Notes: generated by a model not told the origin, from the sequence alone. 64,000 bases of DNA from Ascochyta rabiei (GCF_004011695.2 NC_082415.1:310001-374000); one strand, 5' to 3'; positions 46,270-59,015 are shown, counted from the first letter of the stretch. Numbers and translations: made by a program.

Positions 46270-49200
46270 CTAACAGGAAACAGCTATTAGGTTGTTATTC
46301 TAATAAAGGGAAGGTCTATCTAACTATCCTTTAATAGAAAGGAGGTTACAGAGTTCCTTAATAACTATAACTGTATAGCAGAAAACAGAGGGTTAAGTAA
46401 CAAGCAGAAGGTTAGGGTCCTCCCTAACTACTACTATAATTACTGTAGGAGGTTTATTAAACGCCTAAAACTATACGCTTTAGACAATTAGGTTAAGCTT
46501 TAGATAGCTATAAAGGATTACTAGAAAGACTAGAACACTGCTTAACATATAGGTAATTAAGCGGTCCTTAAAGCCTATATTAAAGAAACCTCTTAAGCCT
46601 TCCCTAGACTATTACACTACTATACTAACTTTATAGTGTACAGTAATATATATTAGAAGAAAAATTAAATTCTAACCTCTAAGGGAGGATACTACTTCTT
46701 CTTAGGACTGCTAAAGGTTAACAAAGACCTTGTCCTCTTTAATATATAAAACAGACTAAACATAAAGGATTAATCTTTATTTATACTTAATAATATCTAT
46801 AATTTTATAAAAAGGGCATATAAGCAGCGCTAAGGCTTAAAGAAATTAGCGCTTAGAAGAGACAATAAATATACTAAGGAAACCCAGCGCCTTATAAACA
46901 GCACTAAGGAGCTAATTAACGCTAAGTCTATTATTACTTAGGCTAAGGATTAACTAGCTGGTTAGGGTAGTAAGAGTAAAATACTCCTACCTTCTAGTGT
47001 TAATAAAGACGTTAAAGAGCTTATCTAGGCAATAGGCGGATAGAAGCTATCCCTAGCAGAAGTTAGCACCCTTATAAACTCCAACAATTAATAAGAGAGA
47101 TCCTTTAGTCTCCCACTAATTACGCTTACTTTATTTCTTAAGCAACTAGAGCTAGTGCTACCTAAGAAAGGAACAATGGCTCTTACATCACTAATATACC
47201 TAGAAATATTAACCTAAGATAAGGAGTAAACTACTCCTAAGGAAGAGAGTATAGTAACTCTTACAACATATATAGAAAGCTAAACTACTAAGCCTATAAG
47301 TGTAAATTGTATAGAGCACTTACCTGTATAAGGTAGTGCAGTTTTTAACTTAACTAAGACAGTTAACGCAGATACTACTTTAGTCCCACTTACTATTAAA
47401 TTAAACCTATCTAAGGATCTGTCCTGCCTACTTATTAACTTAATTAGTTAAAACAGAAGATTTAAGAGTACTTTAAAGTTTTACAGGATGTCTTAGACTA
47501 GCCAGCCTCTGTAGTTAAGCCAGATCTATTTAAAGGTGTAGACTCTAGGCCTAGAGGGGTAATATGTAGGTCTAGGCTAGGCCTAGACATATAAGGAAAG
47601 ATTATTAGGTGTGTTAGCGCACTAACCACAATAGATAATTACAGGCTAGACTACAAGTTATTGCACTCTTTTTAGAACTTCTAAATCCTAGACAATAACT
47701 ATTATAAAGTTTATAGTCTTAATTATATTAATAATAGGGATATTATACTAGGGGTATATAACGTTAAAGATAGCTCCTCCTTAAACGTAGTAACTAGGTT
47801 AGATAAGGCACGCAACCGCTAAGTTAATACTATCCTAGAAAGAGCTTAGAGAGCTGCAGTTAGGAAAGAAAGACCTATAACATTTTAATAAGCTACAGTT
47901 AAGCAAGCATATAATAATGCTAGAAATAAGTTAGCAGCAGATATTAAAGACTTGATAGGGTTAAGCCCTTTACTAATAGAGAATAAGTAAATAATACCTT
48001 TTAATAGTTAACCTTACAGTTAGCTGTATACTATTATTAAACTACTATTATAAAAGAGGGTATTAGAAACTATTCTACTATTAACTTAGTAAAAGAAGAA
48101 GTATTTAATAACTAGCTTAGATAATAGAATAGCAGACCTACTTAAACTATCTAAAAACAAGATTCTGACTGCAATTCCTTGTTAAGAAGTACAAGGGATT
48201 ACTGTTAGAGATTTAGTCTCCTAGGGTTATATCTAAGCAATGTTCCAGAAGCTTATAAAGGAGTTAGACTCTAACCTAATAGTTAGCAGGAGCGTTAACG
48301 TAGCAATCCTAGGGGCTAGAGGTTCTAACTAATTAGGAGTTAACAGGTCTTACTAGTTAACTGCTAATTAGCTAGAAATTATAAGGGTCTACGCTAGCGC
48401 TAAGTTTAGTAAAAATTACCCTGTAATTAAGAACAGTAGGGCTTAATGCTTTAACGTTAGACTAGAGAAGAATGCTTACAGAAGCTACTAAGTGGAAGCA
48501 CACAGCAATACATAGGATAATAAAGATCCTCTAAATAAGCTAGCTAAAACTATAGAAACTACTAGGTTAGAGAAGCTAGTGTACTATGATTTACTAACAT
48601 GCTAGGCTTATATTAGGTCACATGCAGTTAGCTGCTTAATTAACACTAGAGCTTAGATAAATTTAATAAGGTTTAGTGCTTCTTAAGCGCTAGGAATAGT
48701 GTACAAAGAAATAACACACCTAATAGGAAAAGAGCAGGGTGTTATTACAGCTAATAGTAGTATAGATCTATTTGTTAGAACATTGCAGAATGTCCTAGTC
48801 TAGATTAGAGAAGTTATAACCTTAACGCACTTTAGACTTATAAGGAACCTAACAAGATTAGTTATCCTTAGAACGCTATAGTGCTTGTTAGCAAGACTAG
48901 CTATATAGTACAACGTTTTTAGAAGAACTACGTGCTGTATTATATCTAATAACAGTAGGAGGAACGCTACCTTTATTACATCAGACCTATCTCACTACTC
49001 TACCCTAGTTAAGCATAACCAGGCTAAGGGAAAAGTCAGGGGAACTCCTTAATTAGGCTAGGATGTTCTAATACTAGTAAAGACCTAACAACACTAAAGT
49101 TCTGTTACTTAGCAGAAGTAAACTACTACTTCCTACGTACAACTATAGATTTAGGAATCTTAAAGGGCCTAAGTGGTTTTATCTTTACACAGAACAATGC

Positions 49201-52200
49201 TAGCAGTCTCTAATAGATCTTTAAGGGAGGGGACCCTAGGTAAGTACATGCAGATAAGGACTTACTTATCTTACTATCCTAAATAAACTTATAATTATTA
49301 AGGATAAGAGGTTAGTATAATATAGTTAAAAACTAAGAAGTTAATATACTCTATATATAAGTAGAAGTAAAGGTTTAACCTATTAATATTCTATAACCTA
49401 ATAAACCTATAGAACTTAGTTAGGAAGACTAGAAAAGAGTTATGTATAAACAACAGCAGCTAATACTAAGTTTAAGGCTACACAACATTAGGCCTTTTAA
49501 TTACTTATTTAAAAGGCAATATGCCCTATTCCTAAGAGGAAAAAGGCTTACTCTCTAGAGAGTAAAAGATTAGAAGTTTAGCAATACTCTATTCCTAGCA
49601 GAGATAGTACTCTTTAAGGAAATAATCCTAAACAGAGAAGTAGCTATAGCTTTTACTTTTTCTAAATCTAGGTAGATTTAGAAGGAGGTTTCTCCTCTAT
49701 ACATAATTAGGACAAACCTATATAAAGCTTAGCAGGTTAAGACCTTTCCTGTTATAAAAAGTCTAGAAGGAGAACTTTTAAGATGTTAAATAAAAGATTA
49801 GAACAAGGAATACTTAAGCAATTTAACAGCTAATACAGAAACCTATAGCATTTAGTGTCTAAGAAAGACAGTAGATTTTAGTTTATTAATAATGCTTAAC
49901 ATATAAACAGGGTCTCTGTTTAAGATACAGGAACCCTACTAACTACAGACAAGTTCTCTAAGAGGTTTACTAGCTATAAGATTATATTACTTATAGACTT
50001 CTTCTCTAGTTATAACTAGATAATACTGTATAAAGACAGTAGAGATATAACAGCAGTTATAACACTAATTAGCCTTTTACAATTATATACCCTAGTTTAA
50101 GGGGCTACTAACTTAGTAGCTATCTTCTAAAGAATTATAATAAAGATTCTTAAGGATTACTAGCTAGATACACTTCCTTTCCTTAACAACATTACTAGTA
50201 GTAGTCTAAAGACAGATTATAATAGTAAGGAGGCTTTACCTAGTGTTAGGCGATATATGCTTAAGCACATCTAGTAACTAGACAGGGTCCTTACAGACGT
50301 AGAAAGAGCTAGAGGCACAGTGTTAGGACTTAAATGCTACTAGGGACACAATTAATTAGAGGTAGTTAGCTACAAAGTTTTAGCAGAAGGACAATATCTA
50401 GCACAAAAGAAAGTTAACAAACTTGCAAATTAGCTAGAGTGTTAGAACCTAAAGGAGGTCTAGATGTTTATAGGAATTGTGGTTTACTACTACATCTAGA
50501 TACCCTTATTTGCCTTAAAAGCAAAGCTACTATTCTAGTTATTAAAGAATAACGCAGTATGGCAATAGGGCAACGTAGAACAGAGCTTAATAGTACTCCT
50601 AAAGGAGTATATTATTAACGCACCTACGCTTATAACAATATCTTATAAAAATCCTAGTTTAGTATTTCTCTTAGTTAATGTAAGTAATAAAGGTGCAGGA
50701 GCCTGCCTTAAATAAATAGGCCTAGACAGAAAATAACACCTATACAGATTTAAAAGCACTGTCTAGTCTAAGGCAGAAAGTAGGTAGCACTTAATAAAGC
50801 TTAAATGCAAGGCAGTTATTTAGGCACTTAAGAAGTTTAGGATGTAGCTATATAGTTTACACTTTATTATTAAGACTAATACTTAAATATTAATTACCTA
50901 GCTAAACAGGTTATTATTAGACCTTCTAGGCTTAGTTATAAACAGGTGGCTTACTGCAATTCTACTCTAGGACTTTAAAATACGCTATGTACCAGGAAAG
51001 AAGAATGTAGTTACAGACGCACTATTAAGATACCAAAAGCTAAAAGGGTAGGAGAACCTAGACAAACCTAAATCTAATATTAAAGAGTTTATTAAAAACC
51101 TAATAGTAAACGTAGTGTTAGGTAACTAGGTTAACATAAGGACTACCTAGATTCTAAGACAGAAATACTTCTAGGAATTAGAGGACATTGCTGTTTTTCT
51201 ACACTCTCTAAAGACCCTAGTTAGGTTAAGTAGGAAAGAGTGCAGGGCTTAGAAGAAGAGAGCTATAAACTTCTTTAAGAGAGACAGCTACTTATCCTAA
51301 AAAACATTAAGGAATATTGCTATTAGGCGTGTAATTAATAATGCAGATATCTAAACTGTAGTTATATAGGACATCTACTAAACTATTAGTTATAGGGGCA
51401 TAAACGCAGTGTTCTCTATAGTCTCTTAATAATACTACTAGCTTAACATATACAGGAGTGTTAAGAGAAAAATCTCTACATATAAGGAGTGCTAACTTAG
51501 AGCAACTAAGATTATAAAGGATATACTAACTAGTACCTACTCCTATACATTATAGGAGTTAGTTACTATTAATATTATATATATGCTAATAAGCAAAGGC
51601 TTCTAGTACCTAGTTATAGCTAGAGAATACTTAAGTAGGTAGATAGAGGTAAGGGCGCTTTATAATAACAAGTTGTCTATAGTAGTAAAGTTCCTATACA
51701 AAGACTTTATCTGCAGGTAAAGCACTATAAGAAGACTTATAGTTAATAGCAGACTAGACTTTACTAAAGTAGTTAAGAGGCTTACTTTAATCTACAGGAT
51801 TAAGAGGGTACAGGTATCTACACATAACCCTTAAGCAATAGGAAAAGTAGAGGGTAGATATAAACCTATTATTAACGCACTTACAAAGCTTAAGGGGTTA
51901 TAGGTGGACAACCTCCTAATAGTGCTCTTAGCTAACAGGATCTCTATATAATCTATAGGATACTTAGCATATTAACTTATTACTAGCTAGAACCTAGTTC
52001 TTCTAATTAAGCTGTTACTACTAACATAGCAAACACTACTATTCTAGAAGGTTAAGAATAGGGCTTAACTACTCGCAATTAGAGCTATGTAGTTAGATCT
52101 CTAGGATTAGTTCCTAAAAGATGCAGTTAGCACGACTAATTAACTAAGAGCGTTAAAAAAGGAATATTAGGATAATAATAACAAAGTTTAGCATAAGCAG

Positions 52201-52490
52201 ATTAACCCTAGAGACCTAGTTCTACTGTAGGACTTAGTAGGACAAATTAACATGTCTAGAGATAAGAAGTTAAGAAAGAAGTAGCTTAGGCTATACTAAG
52301 TGTCACTTAACAGAACACAGCTAAATAGGGGCACCTATTTACTTAAAGACCTTAACAGAACTAGCATGCTATATATAGTACTAGGGTAGAGAATAAAGAA
52401 GTTCTATAAGCGTTTACTAAAGGACATTTAGTTAGAAGAGAGGGGACTTATAAAGGTATAGAGAGAAGATACCTAAAATAAAAACTATAA
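46270..52490 (+). pseudogene. Gypsy D gag-pol, RIP-degraded
   Basis: Gag (about 46270-47090) has a capsid-like block (LSFNRKEVTEFLNNYNCI). A protease/linker region follows, partly in another frame (about 48300-48800). RT (about 49800-50350) shows LLIDFFSSYN, GATNLVAIF and, at 50182-50190, L-P-F-L-N-N-I, where L-D-D-I is expected; both Asp are lost. RNase H lies at about 50640-50900 and a VTDAL block near 51010. Integrase has a CxxC-type finger (51330-51500) and core near 51560-51960; both visible core Asp positions are Asn (TINII, LIVNS). Gag, RT and integrase share one frame at the points I checked (46333, 50173, 51601). The RT type resembles fungal gypsy elements with LPFLDDI. Non-functional. 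Confidence 0.8.
48329..48371. repeat. 43-bp dyad-symmetric module, gypsy D copy a
   Basis: Arms CTAATTAGGAGTTAAC and GTTAACTGCTAATTAG are near-perfect reverse complements around an 11-base centre. The same 43-bp module occurs at 52756-52798 and in both copia copies (4973-5015, 20844-20886). Confidence 0.7.
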
Positions 52491-52755
52491 GGACATGTTT
52501 CTACAGAGTAGACAAAACAAGGCTGCTAAGAATTTTAGCACCTCTATTCTAGCAGGTAAGGGAAGAACACCTACTGGTTGCAATTTACTAAGCATTAAAA
52601 TCTACCCTTAACCTCTTACATAGTACAAAAGACTACAATATAAAATATATAATAACTTATCTAATTTAGACTCTAATAATAAGGAATAATAGTGTAGTCT
52701 ATAGGACAGACTGCTAAAGATAGGGGGGTAATGTCCTAACTACTAAAGCTGCAAG

Positions 52756-52798
52756 CTAATTAGCAGTTGCTAGGTCTTACTAGTTAACTCCTAATTAG
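52756..52798. repeat. 43-bp dyad-symmetric module, gypsy D copy b
   Basis: Arms CTAATTAGCAGTTGCT and GTTAACTCCTAATTAG; the centre matches copy a. It lies between pol and the third reading frame, just after a GGGGGGTAATG stretch. Confidence 0.7.
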
Positions 52799-53110
52799 CT
52801 AAAACTTAACGCTAGTAAAAATAACTTAGCCTAGGCACTTACTAAGTATAGAGAAAGGTGCAAGCTAATAGCTTATAACTAAAATAACTATTTATAAACA
52901 ATTAATTATTATAGTAAGTAAAAGTAAGTAAGTAAAACTATAAATAGTAAGTAAAAAACATAAACAGCAAGTAAAAGCGCAGAAGAAAAGCAGGCCTACA
53001 GCTACCTAGGACACTCTTAAAGCAGAGCCACCCTGTTACTTCTAACTCTCCCCCTTATAATATTAGCTTATAACTTCTTTATATCTACTTAACTATATAT
53101 AAAGTTTATA

Positions 53111-56100
53111 ATGTTACAGCAAAGGGTAATTACACAGAAAGAGCTAGAACTAGGAGAGGGGGTAGTGTAGTAGTTATTAGTCTTAAAGGCTATTAAGAGT
53201 AAGGACATTACTAAGGTTGCTAATATCCTAATGCTATACATAGAAGGATCTACAGTTAGCTAGTTTATAATAGAGATTACTTAAGGAGAGCTATAGGCGC
53301 AAAGGGAAAGGCTTAACTTCTAGATAAGTATAGCAGTTACTAAGTTTAATAAATTTGTAGCTATAATACACTTAATATTAGACATTGTCTAGTAAACCCT
53401 AAACCTAGTTACACAATACAGAGGCATAAGCAACTTTAATAGTTAATACCTAGCAATCTAATTAGCAACAGACTATAACTAAAGGAAGATAACAGAAATA
53501 GCACAAGCTATAAAGTACATCTGCAAAAATAAGAACAGCAAAAATATTCTAGTAAACGTAGTAATACTATACTGCCTACAGTCTGCTATAGAGCATGTAA
53601 TACTTAACTTAATTATATACTATATCTGCTAAGTAGACACTAATAACCTTACTAAGTTTGTTAACTTAGTAATTTACTAACGCCTATCTATGCTACAAAA
53701 GAGGAGGGATAAGTTCTGTAACTTAAGTAACTAGAATACAGTCTACTAAGCCCTTAACATACTCTAGTAGGACATAATAAACTTCGTTACGTACCTAAAT
53801 AATAAGACCTACCTACTTATAGTAAAGGTAAAAGCACTAGGTAAAGGCGTACTAAAGCTAAAAGTAACAGAGTAGAACGTGTGCCTAACTAGTGACCTAA
53901 CTTTAAAAACATACTAATAGTAGATGTAAGCACTTATACTGTAGAAGACCTAACTACTAGCACTAATCTGTAACCTAAAAGGTGTTAGAACACCCTACTT
54001 GCTAAAAGAAAGGATTACTTAGGAGTAGGCAGCATTAAATGCTATAACGTTTAGCTCTAAGAACTTCCTTACACTAATATAAGCAGCGCTAGAGTACATT
54101 CTTAACAGAGTTTAGACACTAGCCTCTTTAGCATTACTATCTAGGTTATAGTTACTTACTAAGCTAGCAATAAGTATAAGGACCGCAGGCTAATTAAGTG
54201 TTTCCCTAGAAGGATTATATCTTACTCTAATAAGGCTATAGACTAATATAAAGCTATTCCTAACAGGCAATAAATTCCCTAAGGATGTTATTGAAAGCAT
54301 TAAACAAGAACACTAAAGAAACCTGTCGTCTGCAATACCTAACAACCTTAACTAGATAGCCTTTAAGTTAGGTATTAATAAAACAGGAAAGCAGCGCTGT
54401 ATAATAGATGCAGTTTATAAGCACTAACAGTTTAGGTAAACGTAATTTAGCTCTGTTACTTTAGTGCTAGAGGACTATTAAACTAGGGAACAATTATTAA
54501 TTAGGCTATTAAAATTTAGATTATTTTAAGACGTTATAAGCCCTAAAGTTAATTACCTTTTAATATTAGACGTTTAGTCTATATAGGAAGACGTAGAGAT
54601 TAGTAAAGATATAATAAATAATATCTAGGATAGTACTAAGTGCAAATGCACTAATAGCTAATCTGCATTTATTCTCCTCTGTACAAAGATTAGCTAGAAG
54701 CTCCTTAAGGATCTAGAGCGTGTAAAGCTCCTAGATGCATAGGTCTAAGAGTGCTGTAAGAGAGGAGAAACTTAAAAGAGGAAAGGTGTTAGTAGAAGAA
54801 CAATTACCTACTATACAGTTAACCTGTTATAAGTTTACTTTCCTTATTCCTAGTATACTGCTAGTAAACTTAGCTTACTAGTCTGTACTCTTAATACTAC
54901 TATAATATCTAACCTGCTTATGCTAATACATAAGAATAAGACTAGCTAGGGAAAGTAGAGGAGCAACCTAAAAACTAGGATCCTGTTTTAAGAGTAGCTC
55001 TGTGCACTAAACACAATAGATAGTCTACAGTCCTATTAATTCTACCTAGTTCCTACAGTACTTAACCTTAACTAGAACAACTTTATCTCTAAGCACCTAT
55101 CTTAATATTTTTAAGCTAAGGTAGACAGTCTAAACTAGAAAGGCACTATTATAGTCTCTGTGTTTGCCTCTATATTTTAAAATAATCTAGAACTCTAGAA
55201 AATAGTAGATAAATACTTTAATATGTATAACTATTATACTTGTATAAAGTACAGTAAAAGTAACCTAGGGTAGTGTAGGATTATGTACTACTCTGTTATC
55301 TAACAGCTAGTAAGAGGTAATCTGCAGTACTAGCTTTACTATATAGTACTCTGTTAATAAACTAACTTAATCTTCTACCTATACTACACTAAATACACTA
55401 AGCCTAGAGATTAGACGTTCTTTAAGTATATAGATTACAACCTCTACAACGCTATAGAGTTAGGTAGAGAAATAGACATAATATAGGGCTTAGTATCCTT
55501 TAATAATAAAGATACAGATAACTATACTATTACTCTAGAAGGCTTCTATAATTTAGTTCTAGAATACTTAGCTTAGAGGAAAGAGAATAGAATTAAACAA
55601 CGTAATAGTTATATTAAGGGGTAGGTAGATACAGTTAACTACCCTAAGTTAGTACAACACATAGTAGGTGCTAAGTAGAAGAAGTATCCTTGCAAGTATA
55701 GGGATATTAGGATCTCCTACCTAGCACTGCTACATAGGTCTACTAGACTATCTATAATAAGGTGCAGAACTATACTCCCTTAGTATATGCTAGTTATAGA
55801 GGATAGAGAAACTATAGAGATTCTAGAGATAGAATTATATAAGGATATTGCTAGTTCTTATTAGATGCTTACGCTAGAACTCTTATTACTATTAGGTTAT
55901 TTAAACAAGTATAGTAGTGCTCCCTATGCTTTCCTAGCAGATATAGCGCTAACTTTCTCTTCCTAGATTTCTAAAGCTATCTATTGCTAGGCTTAGTATA
56001 ACTCTTACCTAGTCTAGCAAGAGATACTCTGTATTTTTAGTCTTAATAACAAGGAGCTTATAAAGTTTCTTTAGAAGAGTAGGAATAACAACGTTGCTAT

Positions 56101-56494
56101 AGTAAAGAGGCATTAGTAGTAGGTAAAGATGTCTAAGAAGTATTACTTTAGGGCTAATAAAGAGTTAGGTATTCCTAATTAATCCTTCTTTACTAACAAA
56201 GGAGTAGTACTAGAATATAAGAAAGGATAGGAGTTATAAAACAGACAGCATACACAGAAGGGTACTCTTAATAAGTTATTTAACAGTCTAACTGTTAAAG
56301 TAATAGAGGCTACTACCTAGATAACATATAAATTAGGCAGTGCCTTAGACTAGGGTTTATTAAGACACATACTAGACTCTCCTACCCCTAAGCTATTAGG
56401 AGACTCTAGTTAACAACCTACTTAGGAAACTAGGGCCTTAATAACATTGCAGAAACAGGGAGGTAGTAAGGGAAAGGAATAAGCAGAGTAATAA
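53111..56494 (+). pseudogene. Third reading frame of gypsy D (ORF3), about 1,127 codons, unknown
   Basis: From the ATG at 53111 one frame can be followed without a frameshift to stops near 56480-56494. Codons at 55427 and 56129 are in the same phase. All in-frame stops I read are TAG or TAA, none TGA, as expected if Gln/Trp codons were RIP-mutated. It lies in a different phase from gag-pol, about 600 bp downstream, and ends before the polypurine tract. The N-terminus reads MLQQRVITQKELELGEGVV. I do not recognise the protein. A K-C-K-C pair occurs near 54642 and a CC pair near 54755. Around codons 770-805, FFKYID is followed by IIQGLVSFNNKDTDNYT and EGFY. The pattern is reminiscent of a 2-oxoglutarate/Fe(II) dioxygenase H-x-D strand with His changed to Tyr, but this is speculative. 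Other readings: captured host gene or Env-like accessory ORF. Confidence 0.6.
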
Positions 56495-56577
56495 AGGGGG
56501 TTAGTAATTAGTTTAGAGTTTAGTTTTAACTTAGTTTATTTACTTAATAGGGCTAAGCTTTTAGGGGGGGGGAGGTT

Positions 56578-56832
56578 TATGCTAGTACATATAGTAACTT
56601 CCTTAGTAAGAACTAGAATACTTAGCTAGTGTACGTAATCTAGCCAGCAGAGGGGTATAAGAGACCTTAACAGGAACTGTTAAGGAGGGACACCTACAAC
56701 AACAACTAAAAACACTTACTTATAGAATTTAACTACTGTGTCACCTGTCTCCTTAACCCTTAACAATAATAATAATAAGTATCCTTCCTAATGTGCCTAC
56801 TAACGAGATGCTTCGATACTTATACTGGAACA
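56578..56832 (+). repeat. 3' LTR of gypsy D
   Basis: 255 bp; same length as the 5' LTR, with TG tip mutated to TA. Directly follows the polypurine tract. Confidence 0.9.
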
Positions 56833-56997
56833 CTAGTAGAACCTTCCTTTACTTGCCTTTACTTTTAGTTATAGAGAGTATAGGCCTTACTACTATAAGC
56901 TAGTCTCTCTCTCCGCCCTCTTATAGCTTACTGTCTGCTATTTTATTTACTCCTCTTTTAAATCTATTAGTTCACCAGATGGCTACTTTTATGCTTG

Positions 56998-58725
56998 TGA
57001 AGTCTGCCTTACAGGGACCTTGTAAGGGAGGGAGAGCAGCGCTAGCGCAGGGTTGTAGGCAACTCTACAGGGGAGGGAGAGCAGTAACAGTAGGGTAGTA
57101 AGTAGAGCTAGTAGACAGACAAGCAGCGCTTATTAGAGGAGTTAGAGCAGTAGTAGTAGGATAAGCAGGATAATCGGGCGTACTCTAAACAGCAGCAGGG
57201 CATAGTAAGCAGGTGCTTAACTTAGTTAATAGTGTCCTTTAGATTAGGTTAGCTAAAATACCTAATATAGACAGAAATTCTTATAGTAGTATAGGCCTAG
57301 ACTGCCTCTATACAGTTTATACGCTTAGTCTAGAACTAGAAGGCTAACCCTATAGTAGCTATAGACTATTAGAGGTAGGCGTCTAGCTAGTTACTACTAT
57401 AATGCCTAGATAACAGCATAGCAGGCAGAGTAACCTAGGTACTAGGCTTAGCAGAGGAACAGGCAGCACGTAAGGATGTTAACTGCTTTACTAGCATAGG
57501 GTTAGCTAGGACTAGGTTAAGCACAGCCTTATACACCTGCTAGTGCTTATAGTAGGCACCTAGTAAGATGTTATGTTAGAAAGGAAGACCTATAGCAGTA
57601 ATAAAGGGGTAACTTACAGTAGAAGATAGGCTAACACCTCTAGTTAGCCTTATTACTGCCTATACTCTAGGTGCTAGACGTCTTAATATAGGCGTAACTA
57701 GCGTGCACTAACACCTTAGCTACTATTAGTTAGGAATATAGGGCTAGAACAGGAATATATACTTAGATGTACTACTTAAATTTACGCTAGGTGTAGTAGG
57801 GCTTAGTGTTTATAGTAAAGAGGTTATTATTATAAATATAAACGCGCTTATACTTAGCACAGGTACATTAGGTCTTACTAGCACCTAGAACGTAGTTAGC
57901 TATAGAAGAAATTAGTAGGTAAGTAGACCTATAACAGACATAGGCACTTATAAGACTAGCTAGTAAGAATAGTAAAGAGGCAGTAGAGGTAGTACAGGAT
58001 AGCGCTAGCAGAGATAGGGACTAGGTCCTTATTATCTAAGTTACCCTTAACTTTATAGTTACCTATATAATAGTAGTAAGCTTTCTATATATATAGTTAG
58101 GCCCTATAACTAGATTAGAAACTATAGATAGAAAATACTAGAGGTATGTTATAGGTAGAGGGGAGGGACTATAGCAGACTATAACTACCCCCTCTAGAGA
58201 GACTACTAGCTCCTTAACTAGTAGCCTAATAGCTATAACTAGAGGTAATAATAGATATAGTAAGTAGGGTAAAAGTGTGTATAAAAAATTAGGTAGGTTT
58301 ATTATAGGTAGGTTAGGTAGAAGTATAGAGTAGTATAGTGTCTAACTTAGGCAGGTACACTAGGTAAATAAAAACAACCTAGGTGTATGTAGGGACTACC
58401 TTAGGTAAACTACAGACTAGACAAGTAGCTAACCTACTAAGAGCTAGACCCTTACGTAACTATAACTAGCCCTAAGGTTTACCTACTACTAGCATCCTCT
58501 AGGCTATACTAAAAATAGAAAGGACCTAATAAAAGTATATATAGCCTAGGAGGGATTAGGAAAGAAGGTATGTTATGGGCTTAGACAAGGTCTAAGCCTT
58601 AAGTAAGACAGGATAGTTACGTGCCCTACAGACATATTAGAAGAACATGTAACATGTTACCTCCTTAAGAGATAAAATACTATATTAACCCTTATTACAT
58701 CCTACCCTAAGGCTAGTCTATAACA
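56998..58725 (-). mobile_element. Truncated family B element (LTR, leader, gag)
   Basis: The LTR (58571-58725) is at the right; reading leftwards come a leader and the gag-like frame, parallel to about 14610-16338. It stops at about 56998, only some 165 bp from the gypsy D LTR; those 165 bp (56833-56997) are unassigned. It lacks the A20 run seen in the other copy. No pol and no second LTR. RIP-mutated. Confidence 0.65.
58571..58725 (-). repeat. Family B LTR, copy 4
   Basis: 155 bp, TGTTATGGGCTTAGAC to AGTCTATAACA on the plus strand, reverse-complementary to 9486-9640. The right flank is TATAA. Confidence 0.75.
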
Positions 58726-59015
58726 TATAAGGTGTATAGGAGCATAAGAATAGTTTATATAGAAAATTAATGTACTCCTATAGTTCTTGTATAAAAGGAT
58801 ATTTAAAAACTAACTATCTAGGCCTGTTAACCTTGTGCCTTTTATACCTTATAAGTGTTAGGGAGAACTAGAGTGCTGGCCTAGGTGTAGGGTGAAAACA
58901 GATGTAACGGCACTAAGTCAGAGATGAGTTGGATAGGGATTGAACAGGAGGCTTTAGGAGGACCGGTGCGTTACACCTTAGATACTTATTTAGTGAGATT
59001 ATGTAATGTATAGAT
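58726..59015. other. Spacer without recognisable gene
   Basis: Between the B LTR and the Fot element. From about 58870 the base composition rises and TGA, TGG and TCA reappear, so this piece has escaped most RIP. No coding frame, RNA gene or repeat seen. Confidence 0.5.

Larger units (their letters stand above)
45471..56832 (+). mobile_element. Complete, oversized Ty3/gypsy element, family D
   Basis: LTRs of exactly 255 bp lie at 45471-45725 and 56578-56832 (TGTGCTGGTGCAC / TATGCTAGTACAT to GGAACA). CTAG lies at 45467-45470 and 56833-56836, so a 4-bp duplication is visible; a fifth base does not match. A polypurine tract (AGGGGGGGGGAGG) precedes the 3' LTR. It is 11,362 bp long with no nested insertion that I can see. 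The extra length is a third reading frame after gag-pol. Heavily RIP-mutated. Confidence 0.9.

Noticed and set aside
58726..59015. A short RNA gene in the unmutated spacer
   Set aside because: No tRNA cloverleaf, snRNA motif or clear hairpin could be supported by eye.
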